From contig CAIPAT010000426.1 of assembly GCA_903863035.1 (NCBI GenBank), positions 23,104 through 87,103 of the forward strand: a stretch of DNA of 64,000 nt. The letters run 5' to 3'. This DNA is from an uncultured Lentisphaeria bacterium (GTDB lineage Bacteria > Verrucomicrobiota > Lentisphaeria > Victivallales > Victivallaceae). Both the position numbers and the translations under genes were made by a program. Under the pieces are notes generated by a model. It was not told the DNA's origin. It was given only the letters and a program-made list of their open reading frames with translations, and ran no database searches. Shown here piece by piece: positions 8,918-16,627 of this stretch (the stretch's first letter is position 1; the number at the start of each line of letters is the position of its first letter).

Positions 8918-10111
8918 ATGAGCGATAGTAATTATAATAAGACTGCCGAACGGTATCAGAAATATGTAATGCAGACCTATTCCCCTAAACTGGTTCTGGT
9001 GAAAGGGCAGGGGGTGTATGTCTGGGACAGTGAAGGCAAACAGTATCTGGATTTTGCCGCCGGCATCAGCGTTTGCAATCTGGGACATTGCCATCCCGCA
9101 GTTTCGGAAGCAATCAAGCAGCAGGTCGACAGGCTGGTGCATGTCTCTAATCTTTATATGAACGAAGTGCAGCCGCTGCTTGGGGAGAAACTGGTCAAAG
9201 CCGGTTTCGACGGAGTAGTGTTTTTTGCCAACAGCGGGGCCGAAGCCAATGAAGGTTTGATTAAGCTGGCGCGGAAATGGGGCTCGGAAAAAGGTAAATA
9301 TGAAGTAATTTCGATGATAGATTCATTCCACGGACGGACTCTGGCGACGCTGGCAGCTACCGGACGGAGTAAATATCGGATAGGTTTTGCCCCGGATACT
9401 CCGGGATTTGTTCAAGTGCCGTTTAATGACATCAAGGCGCTGGAAGCTGCGATCACAGACAAAACTGCAGCAGTTCTGCTGGAGCCTGTTCAGGGCGAAG
9501 GCGGAATAATGCCTGCCGATCCGGTTTATCTTAAAGCGGTCAGGGATCTTTGTACTGAAAAAGGTATTATGCTGATGTTTGACGAAGTGCAGTGCGGTGT
9601 TGGCCGGACCGGTACTTTTTATGCGTTTCAGGGATACGGCATCGAGCCGGATGCTCTGTCCATGGCTAAAGCATTGGGCAATGGTTTCCCGCTGGCTGCA
9701 TTTATGGCGAAAAAAGAATTTGCGCAAGTGCTTACTCCCGGAACTCATGCCAGCACTTTCGGCGGAACTCCGCTGGCCTGCGCCGCCGGTTGCGCTGTAC
9801 TGGATACGATCAGTAAAGAGAAAGTGCTTGAAAACTGTGTCAAACAAGGCAGATATTTACAAGAAAAACTGCTTGAGCTTGCTAAAAAATATAAGTTTAT
9901 GAAGGAAATAAGGGGCAAAGGCCTGATGATTGGCGTAGTAATGGATTGCGAAGTCGCTAAATTAATGGCGGAGATGATGAACAACGGGCTGATCACCCTT
10001 TCCTGCGGCGAGAACGTACTGCGGCTGCTGCCGCCTTTGACTGTATCCAAAGATGAGATTGACCAGGCAATAACGATTATGGACAAAAGTTTTGCCGCAG
10101 TTGGAAGTTGA
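8918..10111 (+). CDS. argD: Acetylornithine aminotransferase
   Basis: This 397-residue class-III PLP-dependent aminotransferase converts N-acetylglutamate semialdehyde to N-acetylornithine in arginine synthesis. It shows 'DFAAGISVCNLGHCHPAV', 'FFANSGAEANEGLIKLAR', 'FHGRTLATLAATG', the PLP aspartate in 'LMFDEVQCGVGRTG' and the Schiff-base lysine in 'MAKALGNGFPLAA'. The start at 8918 is preferred because GGAG lies ten bases upstream; a TTG six bases earlier is too close to it. argF follows after 37 bases, which supports ArgD over the similar ornithine or GABA aminotransferases. Confidence 0.94.
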   Translation: MSDSNYNKTAERYQKYVMQTYSPKLVLVKGQGVYVWDSEGKQYLDFAAGISVCNLGHCHPAVSEAIKQQVDRLVHVSNLYMNEVQPLLGEKLVKAGFDGVVFFANSGAEANEGLIKLARKWGSEKGKYEVISMIDSFHGRTLATLAATGRSKYRIGFAPDTPGFVQVPFNDIKALEAAITDKTAAVLLEPVQGEGGIMPADPVYLKAVRDLCTEKGIMLMFDEVQCGVGRTGTFYAFQGYGIEPDALSMAKALGNGFPLAAFMAKKEFAQVLTPGTHASTFGGTPLACAAGCAVLDTISKEKVLENCVKQGRYLQEKLLELAKKYKFMKEIRGKGLMIGVVMDCEVAKLMAEMMNNGLITLSCGENVLRLLPPLTVSKDEIDQAITIMDKSFAAVGS

Positions 10112-10148
10112 GACTGATGTAATCATTAAAAATTCAGTGGAGTGAAAA

Positions 10149-11060
10149 ATGTTTCGGAATCTTTTAACAGTAGAAGACGTTTCCTGTGAAGAACTTTACA
10201 AGATATTTGAACTTTCTGCCAGGCTTAAACGCGAACGTGATTGTTCTGATTATTTTCCACTGCAAGGGAAAAGCGTCGGTATGATTTTCGCCAAGTCCTC
10301 GACCCGTACCAGAGTATCTTTTGAGGTGGGAATCAGAGAACTTGGCGGATCGCCGCTTTATCTGGATCAAGGGAAGCTTCAGATGGAGCGCGGAGAATCT
10401 ATTGCCGATACCGCCAGGGTATTGAGCCGTTATCTGCATGCCATTGTAATTCGTACCTATCATCAAGCCGAGATTGTTGAGCTGGCCAGGCATGCGACGA
10501 TCCCGGTTATCAATGCTTTGACCAATGAGTATCATCCTTGTCAGATTCTCGCTGATCTGTTTACGATTTATGAATACAGTGAAAAACTTGAAGGTGTTAA
10601 ACTGGTATTTTGCGGCGACGGCAGAAGCAATGTTGCTAATTCGCTGATTACTGCCTGCAAAATGGCCGGCATCAATCTGGTGATTGCCGCGCCGGAAGGA
10701 TTCAATCCGGCACAGCCTCTGCTGGATGCCGATATAGGTGCTGGCACCGCAGTATGGGAGAAGGACCCGTTGAAAGCGGTCGAAAACGCCGACTATATTT
10801 ATACCGACGTCTGGGTCAGCATGGGGTTTGAAAAAGAAGCCGAAGGCAGAATCAAATTATTGCAGCCTTATCAAGTCAATAACGAACTGGTCGATGCTGC
10901 TTCTGCGGACGTTAAGATTCTTCACTGTCTGCCTGCCCATTGCGGTCTGGAAATCACCGATGAAGTGATGGATTCTCATCGTTCAATCGTTTTTGACCAG
11001 GCGGAAAACAGACTTCATGTTCAGAAAGCTATTCTGGCGCTTTTATTCGATAATCAATAA
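10149..11060 (+). CDS. argF: Ornithine carbamoyltransferase
   Basis: This 303-residue enzyme transfers the carbamoyl group from carbamoyl phosphate to ornithine, giving citrulline. The carbamoyl-phosphate loop 'SSTRTR', the 'HPCQILADL' segment, and the ornithine-binding 'HCLPAH' near the C-terminus are all present, and the length is normal. A GGAG ribosome-binding site precedes the ATG. With argD upstream it forms a short arginine operon; the carbamoyl phosphate would come from the enzyme whose large subunit is encoded at 54689-57952. Confidence 0.95.
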   Translation: MFRNLLTVEDVSCEELYKIFELSARLKRERDCSDYFPLQGKSVGMIFAKSSTRTRVSFEVGIRELGGSPLYLDQGKLQMERGESIADTARVLSRYLHAIVIRTYHQAEIVELARHATIPVINALTNEYHPCQILADLFTIYEYSEKLEGVKLVFCGDGRSNVANSLITACKMAGINLVIAAPEGFNPAQPLLDADIGAGTAVWEKDPLKAVENADYIYTDVWVSMGFEKEAEGRIKLLQPYQVNNELVDAASADVKILHCLPAHCGLEITDEVMDSHRSIVFDQAENRLHVQKAILALLFDNQ

Positions 11061-11075
11061 TATAAGATTCTAAGT

Positions 11076-11642
11076 ATGTCATTTCTGGAAATCCTGCTGG
11101 TTTCATTCGGTGTCGCAATGGATGCTTTCGCAGTATCAGTTTCTGCCGGCGTCGTGGTAAAAAAAATCAAATTCCGCCAGGCATTACTGATCGGCGTATT
11201 TTTCGGCGGTTTTCAGGTACTTATGCCGTTAATTGGCTGGAGCGGCGGTAATGCCTGCAAGCAATTCATCGAGTCATTTGATCATTGGGCGGCTTTTACT
11301 CTGCTCGTATTAGTCGGCGGTAAAATGCTTTATGAGGCTTGCGGAAAAAAAGAGGAGGATGAAGAACCGGCAGATCCGTTTAAGCTGAAAATACTGTTCA
11401 TCATGGCGTTGGCTACCAGTATTGATGCGCTGGCGGTGGGAGTGACTTTCTCGTTTGTCAATGTTCCGCTCCTGCTTTCGGTGTCTATGATGGGAATTGT
11501 GACATTCATTTTTTCTATTGCAGGCGTTTATATCGGCGGCTTATTCGGACATCTCTTTGAAAGAAAATTTGAATTTGCCGGCGGGCTGGTTATTATTCTT
11601 ATCGGTGTAAAGATTTTAATCGATCACTTGTGGAAAGGATAG
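11076..11642 (+). CDS. mntP: Manganese efflux pump MntP
   Basis: This 188-residue protein has six predicted membrane helices in two similar halves, with the characteristic buried acidic motifs 'VAMDAFAVSVSAG' (first half) and 'ATSIDALAVGVTF' (second half). MntP exports Mn2+ across the inner membrane. A charged cytoplasmic loop ('GKKEEDEEPADPFKLK') separates the halves. It lies 15 bases after argF and eight before sdaA, so the four genes may form one transcript. The family often has a manganese riboswitch upstream, but there is no room for one here. Confidence 0.9.
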   Translation: MSFLEILLVSFGVAMDAFAVSVSAGVVVKKIKFRQALLIGVFFGGFQVLMPLIGWSGGNACKQFIESFDHWAAFTLLVLVGGKMLYEACGKKEEDEEPADPFKLKILFIMALATSIDALAVGVTFSFVNVPLLLSVSMMGIVTFIFSIAGVYIGGLFGHLFERKFEFAGGLVIILIGVKILIDHLWKG

Positions 11643-11650
11643 CGCCTTAG

Positions 11651-13018
11651 ATGGAGAATGGAATAGATACATCAGTTTTTGACATTTTCAAGATCGGGCC
11701 AGGTCCTTCAAGTTCTCATACTATCGGTCCGATGAAAGCAGCCGGTCATTTTATCAGTTCTGCCTTGCAGCTTCCGGTTGCCGAACTGGGCAAGGCCGAC
11801 AAAATAGAGGTCACCCTCTACGGTTCCCTGGCGTCTACCGGTAAAGGGCATGGCACCGACAAAGCCGTGCTGGCCGGGCTGCTCGGACAGAAACCGGAAA
11901 CCTGTGATACTGATTTACTGCTTGGTTTGCTGGCTGATCCCGTAAAAATTTATAAGCTCGCATTAGGCAGACATAAAATAGCTTTCCGCAAGGAGAATAT
12001 AATTTTTGACGGGAAGGAGCATAGTTTCCCCTATCAGAACACGCTTATCATTAAACTTAAAGCCGGGCGCAAGGTCATGCTTGGGAAAATCTATTATTCT
12101 ATTGGCGGCGGTTTTATTCGTTGTGAAGGAGAAGCTGAACCGGAAACCGGTATTCCGGTATTCCGGTACAAAAATATGACCGGGCTGATCCGTCTGGTGA
12201 AAAAATATGATATTCCACTGGTTGAACTGTTGATGAAAAATGAATCTGCCGTCAGCGGATTGTCCGGTGATGAAATTAATGCGAAACTTGACAAATTAAT
12301 CGCAGTCATGGAAGACTCCGTCAACCGCGGTATTCACACTGAAGGCATTCTTCCAGGACCTATCGGCCTGCACCGAAAAGCTGCGGCGTTTTATAACCGC
12401 GCTGTACATATGCATCAGGATGTGGATCGCTTTCTATCACTGCTCAATGCTTTTTCCATGGCGGTATCGGAAGAAAATGCAGCCGGGCACAAAATCATTA
12501 CCGCTCCAACGTCCGGTTCCGCCGGAGTTATTCCGGGCATTATTTATTTTCTGAAAAACTATCATGGAGTATCGCAAAAACTTTTGCGCGAAGGATTGAC
12601 AGTTGCAGCAGCCGTGGCTTTTATCGCTCGGCACAACGCAAGTATTTCCGGTGCGGAAGTCGGTTGTCAGGGCGAGATCGGGGTTGCTGCGTCCATGGCC
12701 GCAGCCATGATCAGTTACGTCAATGGCAAACCAATGGACGTTATTGAAGCTGCGGCTGAAATAGCACTGGAACATCATCTTGGCATGACCTGTGATCCCG
12801 TCGGCGGTTTTGTCCAGATTCCATGTATAGAACGCAATGCCGTAGGGGCGGTGACTGCTTATAACGCATACTTGCTGGCATCCGTAGGCGATCCTAAAAA
12901 GCAGAAGGTGAATTTCGATGAAGTGATTGAAGCCATGCTGGAAACCGGCAAAGGGATGTCCAGTGAATTTAAAGAAACCTCGAAAGGCGGACTGGCAGCC
13001 TGTTCGCTTTGCGGCTGA
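11651..13018 (+). CDS. sdaA: L-serine ammonia-lyase, single-chain iron-sulfur type
   Basis: This 455-residue enzyme deaminates L-serine to pyruvate and ammonia. The N-terminal beta domain starts with 'FKIGPGPSSSHTIGPMKAA', and the alpha domain holds cysteines expected to bind the 4Fe-4S cluster ('GCQGEIGVAASMA', 'CDPVGGFVQIPCIERNA') and 'TAPTSGSAGVIPG'. The alpha and beta domains are fused as in E. coli SdaA. Within the coding region the two Fe-S segments are intact. An AraC-type regulator follows after a short gap and could control it, though its ligand is unknown. Confidence 0.93.
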   Translation: MENGIDTSVFDIFKIGPGPSSSHTIGPMKAAGHFISSALQLPVAELGKADKIEVTLYGSLASTGKGHGTDKAVLAGLLGQKPETCDTDLLLGLLADPVKIYKLALGRHKIAFRKENIIFDGKEHSFPYQNTLIIKLKAGRKVMLGKIYYSIGGGFIRCEGEAEPETGIPVFRYKNMTGLIRLVKKYDIPLVELLMKNESAVSGLSGDEINAKLDKLIAVMEDSVNRGIHTEGILPGPIGLHRKAAAFYNRAVHMHQDVDRFLSLLNAFSMAVSEENAAGHKIITAPTSGSAGVIPGIIYFLKNYHGVSQKLLREGLTVAAAVAFIARHNASISGAEVGCQGEIGVAASMAAAMISYVNGKPMDVIEAAAEIALEHHLGMTCDPVGGFVQIPCIERNAVGAVTAYNAYLLASVGDPKKQKVNFDEVIEAMLETGKGMSSEFKETSKGGLAACSLCG

Positions 13019-13040
13019 ACTCTGAACGGTGGTGGAATAT

Positions 13041-13829
13041 ATGAAAAAAAAGCATTTAGAAGGAAAAGATTATTATAATCCGAATATCCGCATTTTGCTT
13101 TGCCGTCTGGAAGTGATCAATCACTGGAAATATTTAAATCTGTCTGCTCCATTCTGGCGGATATATACCAATCTCAATAAAGGCGCATCCATAACTTCCG
13201 GCAAAAAAGAATATTTGCTTGAACCGGGAAAGTTTCTTTTGATTTCCCCGGATACTGAATACAGTTCCGATCACGATACCCCTTTTGAACATTTTTACAT
13301 ACATTTTCAAGCTGGAGAGCCTTACGATTTCTGCCCTGGAAAAATCTATTCATTTGATATTACCGGTGAAGATCATAAATTGCTCGACACGATCAACGGT
13401 TACCTCAAAGAGCCCCCGGAATCTATCCGCGCGATTTCAATGCCGCTGCTTGTACTTTGCTATACGCTGCTTGCCCGCGTACCGCAGTCAGATCTGATTG
13501 AATCATGGAATGACCGCCGGGTGATTGAGGCGGTTAATTTTATTGAAAAGCATATTGAACAGAAGATTTCCAATGAAAATCTGGCGGAAATTGCCGGAAT
13601 GAGCCAGAATGCTTTTGCCCGTCTGTTCAAAGAGCAGACCGGCATGTCGCCGCAGAATTTCCTGGTACACAAGCGGATCACCAAAGCATGTATGCTGCTG
13701 CGTTATTCTAAACACAGTATTGAGGATGTCGCTGAAATGAGCGGGTTCTGCGACCGTTATTATTTTACTCGCGTCTTCACCAATCTGCGCAATATCAGTC
13801 CGGCGGCCTTCCGCAAACTGAATCATTGA
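13041..13829 (+). CDS. AraC-family transcriptional regulator
   Basis: This 262-residue protein has an N-terminal cupin-like sensory domain (about residues 25-130, with 'LEPGKFLLISPDTEY') and a C-terminal AraC DNA-binding domain (about 160-262) with both helix-turn-helix motifs, 'LAEIAGMSQNAFARLFKEQ' and 'VAEMSGFCDRYYFTRVF'. I start it at the ATG at 13041, which has GGTGG just upstream, rather than at the GTG at 13029. Such proteins usually sense a sugar. It sits 22 bases after sdaA. Its DNA-binding part resembles the truncated regulator at the left edge of the window. Confidence 0.88.
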   Translation: MKKKHLEGKDYYNPNIRILLCRLEVINHWKYLNLSAPFWRIYTNLNKGASITSGKKEYLLEPGKFLLISPDTEYSSDHDTPFEHFYIHFQAGEPYDFCPGKIYSFDITGEDHKLLDTINGYLKEPPESIRAISMPLLVLCYTLLARVPQSDLIESWNDRRVIEAVNFIEKHIEQKISNENLAEIAGMSQNAFARLFKEQTGMSPQNFLVHKRITKACMLLRYSKHSIEDVAEMSGFCDRYYFTRVFTNLRNISPAAFRKLNH

Positions 13830-13932
13830 GCATTATTGCTGTTTTTACTTAGTAATACTTGAAAAATCCTGCTTGAAGATTTTATTACCTTTATATTATT
13901 TGAAACCATACACAATTGTCCACGGAGGGAAT

Positions 13933-14259
13933 ATGACAGAAAGTCCTGTAAAAAATAAGCTGGCCGATCTGCCGTTTGAGCAGGCGCTTGAAAAACTCGA
14001 GAAAATGGTTGAGAAAATGGAAGAAGGCAATTTGCCGCTGGATAAGATGATTGATTGTTTTGAACAGGGAACTGCGCTGGCGTCATTATGCCGACAGAAA
14101 CTTGACAACCTGGAAAAGAAAATCGAACTGCTGGTGCGCGATGATGCCGAAGGCGGTAAATGGGCGGAATTTGATGCGGGGTCTCCCCGGAAAGACGCCG
14201 CGCTGTCCAGCGCAGTCACGGATGAGACGTCCAGGCCGTCCGGGGATCTGCTGTTCTGA
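13933..14259 (+). CDS. xseB: Exodeoxyribonuclease VII small subunit
   Basis: This 108-residue protein contains the XseB core 'PFEQALEKLEKMVEKMEEG' with 'LPLDKMIDCFEQGTAL' (about residues 14-70), the helical hairpin that binds the large subunit XseA. A C-terminal extension of about 35 residues is rich in D, S and A and probably disordered. The ATG at 13933 has a strong GGAGGG site; the longer frame upstream lacks one. The xseA gene is not in this window. The PIG-L gene starts two bases after its stop. Confidence 0.9.
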   Translation: MTESPVKNKLADLPFEQALEKLEKMVEKMEEGNLPLDKMIDCFEQGTALASLCRQKLDNLEKKIELLVRDDAEGGKWAEFDAGSPRKDAALSSAVTDETSRPSGDLLF

Positions 14260-14260
14260 A

Positions 14261-15034
14261 ATGCATGACATCCTGAATAATGTGACCTTTCCGGTCAGCC
14301 TTGATGCGCTGACCATCCCGAAAGGCCTGCGTCTGCTGTCGCTGTCGCCGCACCCTGATGATTTTGACGCGATCGCCGTTACCATGAAACGTCTTTTTGC
14401 CGCCGGAACGGAAATTTTCGTGGCGGTGGCTTCCTCCGGTGCCAGCGGCGTGGATGATTCGTTCTGTACTCCGCCAACCATCCTTGAAAAAGCCCGCGCC
14501 AGAGAAGTTGAACAGCGGCGCAGCTGTGAATTCTTCGGACTGCCGGATGACCATGTACGCTTTCTCTGTCTGGAGGAAGATGAAAACGGTAAGATATCTG
14601 CTAATGAGTTTAATTTCGCGGTAGTCGCGGCGGTTTTTAAAGAACTTTCGCCTGATCTGGTTTTTCTGCCGCACGGCAATGATACCAACTCCGATCACCG
14701 GTTGATTTACGCGATGCTGTCCAGACTGGGGCACAATGCAGACCGCACTTTTACAGCATTCCTGAATCGCGACCCGAAAACTATTGCGCTGCGGATGGAT
14801 GTATATACGGCATTCGGCGAAATTGATGCCGCATGGAAGGCGGAACTGCTTCGGTTCCACCAATCACAGCATCAACGCAATCTGAATGCTCGCGGTTACG
14901 GGTTTGACGAGCGAATATTGTCAGGAAACCGCGAGAATGTCAGGCTTTACAGCATTCAAGCATCCGCTTACTCGGAGATTTTCGAACTGGAATTTTTCCA
15001 GGCAGGAGCATCTGATTTAGAAAAACTTATTTAA
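14261..15034 (+). CDS. PIG-L family (LmbE-like) zinc deacetylase
   Basis: This 257-residue protein has the PIG-L fold, with the metal and catalytic loop 'SPHPDDFDAIAVTM' near the N-terminus (usually AHPDDxE; here aspartate replaces glutamate) and a later metal-ligand site in 'HGNDTNSDHRLIY'. Family members remove an acetyl group from GlcNAc-containing lipids, glycans or small molecules such as bacillithiol and mycothiol precursors; the substrate here is unknown. It starts two bases after the xseB stop. Its 3' end overlaps the convergent YaiI gene by eight bases. Confidence 0.8.
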   Translation: MHDILNNVTFPVSLDALTIPKGLRLLSLSPHPDDFDAIAVTMKRLFAAGTEIFVAVASSGASGVDDSFCTPPTILEKARAREVEQRRSCEFFGLPDDHVRFLCLEEDENGKISANEFNFAVVAAVFKELSPDLVFLPHGNDTNSDHRLIYAMLSRLGHNADRTFTAFLNRDPKTIALRMDVYTAFGEIDAAWKAELLRFHQSQHQRNLNARGYGFDERILSGNRENVRLYSIQASAYSEIFELEFFQAGASDLEKLI

Positions 15035-15509
15035 CGTCTGTATTCTCAATTACTTTCTGCTTGCAATGTTTGGTAAGCAGCCGGTCGAGTTGATTGGCGA
15101 AAGCCTGACAGTTTTTCGGATTGAACGAGGATGGGCCGCCGGAAATCAGGCCGTTATTGCGCAGGTCGTTGAGCAGGTCGCGGGTGGCAAGACGTTCTTT
15201 GATATTGCGTTCTGTGTAAAGTTCGCCGCGCGGATTGATGGCTAAGCCGCCCTTGCTGACAACCCGGTCAGCCAGCGGAATGTCAGCCGTGATGACGATG
15301 TCGCCGGGTTCAGTCAGTTCGGCAATTTTATCATCCGCCGCATCAACCCCGCCCGGCACTGTCAGACAGGAAATGTATGCTGAGTGCGGTCCGCGCATAA
15401 ACTTACCGGCAACCAGCACCAGCGGTATCTTTACCCGTTCCACCGCCTTATACAATATTTCTTTCAAATCTTTAGGAAACGCATCCGCATCCACATATAT
15501 CCGCATCAA
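15027..15509 (-). CDS. YaiI/YqxD family protein (DUF188, PIN-like)
   Basis: This 160-residue protein matches the UPF0178/DUF188 family: 'IYVDADAFPKDLKEILYKA' at the start, the acidic 'GDIVITADIPLADRVVSKG' in the middle, and 'AINPRGELYTERNIKERL' after it. The fold is related to PIN nucleases and the acidic residues are retained, but the family has no firmly established function. Length is typical. Its start overlaps the end of the small gene upstream by four bases (ATGA type), so the two are probably co-translated. Confidence 0.88.
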   Translation of the reverse strand: MMRIYVDADAFPKDLKEILYKAVERVKIPLVLVAGKFMRGPHSAYISCLTVPGGVDAADDKIAELTEPGDIVITADIPLADRVVSKGGLAINPRGELYTERNIKERLATRDLLNDLRNNGLISGGPSSFNPKNCQAFANQLDRLLTKHCKQKVIENTDVK

Positions 15510-15712
15510 TGATCCTTTTTGTTCAATTCTTCGATTATTTTGGCTGCCTGTCTGTAGTCTTCGTTATGGAGCACCCACAGTTCGGGCCAGGCCTGCGACA
15601 TGGGTAATACGCCATATTCGTTCAATATGCATGTTTCGATGCCTTCGTCTTCCAGAAACCCTTTGTACATATAGATTTTCGTCAGGTCAAAATCAGAAAG
15701 TAGTTTTTCCAT
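15506..15712 (-). CDS. Small DUF2007-like protein
   Basis: This 68-residue protein resembles the DUF2007 group of putative signal-transducing proteins: 'LTKIYMYKGFLEDEGIETCI' followed by 'PELWVLHNEDYRQAAKIIEE', a small alpha-beta domain related to PII-like folds. No catalytic residues are apparent. Overlap of four bases with the YaiI-type gene downstream implies translational coupling. Confidence 0.72.
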   Translation of the reverse strand: MEKLLSDFDLTKIYMYKGFLEDEGIETCILNEYGVLPMSQAWPELWVLHNEDYRQAAKIIEELNKKDH

Positions 15713-15926
15713 TTCGGGGCTCCTTTCGTTTAGGCGTATTATCTACCACTTGGTATTAATATTATCCTCTATGTGAAAGAAATCAAATCAGTATGAAAAG
15801 ACATTGAGGCAAGACTCAATAGTATTAAGCAAGAACTTACACAATCTGACGGGCTGACGCAAAATCACATGAAAAGAACAAAGTCGCCCAAAGTGGGCGA
15901 GGTATTGAACCAAACTGAATAAAAAA

Positions 15927-16282
15927 TGGTGGAGGTGGGGGGAGTTGAACCCCCGTGCTGAGAAAGTATAGTGAGGACGTCTACATGCTTGTTCCATCTT
16001 TCTGAGTTTATCGTCCCTACGCTGAGCCAACGGACGGGGCCTGCTTCAAGACTAGCCTTCCTATTTTCTTGTTGCCAAACCGAAAGGCGGGGTTTGACAA
16101 CCAGGGCGCTGCTTACGCCTCTATCCCTTAGCGTCCGTCAGAGTAGAGACGTGGCCGACTTAAGCAGCCAATGCGTATTCTTCGTTCGCAATTATGTTTT
16201 TGATCGATATTTTGCGAGGCCAACGATCATCCTCGGCATGCAGTCAACACATAACTGATCCAGGCGAATCCGGATCACCCCC
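15927..16282 (-). ncRNA. ssrA: Transfer-messenger RNA (tmRNA)
   Basis: The 3' end reads as a T-arm and acceptor ending in encoded CCA (15927-15929), and the 5' end GGGGGTG pairs with CACCTCC to give a seven-pair acceptor stem with a G-U pair at the third position, the alanine identity mark. The internal reading frame at 16160-16189 (minus strand) is GCG AAC GAA GAA TAC GCA TTG GCT GCT TAA, giving the proteolysis tag ANEEYALAA. This is a one-piece tmRNA of about 356 nt that rescues stalled ribosomes. Boundaries come from the pairing and are reliable to about a base. Confidence 0.97.
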
Positions 16283-16329
16283 ATGTGACATGACAGGTTG
16301 AAGAAATATTTAACTCCTGCCACATTTAT

Positions 16330-16358
16330 ATTATACAGCATTTATCGCTCCGGCGCAA
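16330..16358 (-). promoter_or_regulatory. Probable ssrA promoter
   Basis: On the minus strand a perfect TATAAT (16330-16335) is preceded, 17 bases upstream, by TTGCGC (16353-16358). It lies about 50 bases before the mature 5' end of tmRNA, which fits a processed precursor. Confidence 0.6.
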
Positions 16359-16439
16359 GGTTGATGATATAAAAACAGCAATAAAGAAACATGTCAGCAT
16401 AGAAGAGTGCCGGGAATATTACGAAAAAGTCCGATTTCG

Positions 16440-16627
16440 TAAGAAACTATATTTACGAGGTAATTTCAAAAGTAGTCAGAATTCAGGAGCCAGGAGTTCC
16501 CGCAGTGCGGGACTAGACTAACGTCCAGAAGTACATAAATCTGGATTTGAGTTAGAATTTCATTCTTAATTCTGGATTCTGTCTTCTGAATTCCTGCAAA
16601 ACGCGAGTTTTGCAATTGGCTCTTACG
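16440..16627. repeat. Inverted-repeat element with perfect small hairpins between ssrA and the 983-residue gene
   Basis: No gene fits here. Two related arms in opposite orientation, 'tcagaattcaggag' (16476-16489) and 'cttctgaattcctg' (16583-16596), enclose the piece. Inside are two perfect hairpins: TCCCGC/GCGGGA with an AGT triloop (16498-16512) and TGCAAAAC/GTTTTGCA with a GCGA tetraloop (16595-16614). The arms share wording with the repeat at 2938-3112. Confidence 0.5.
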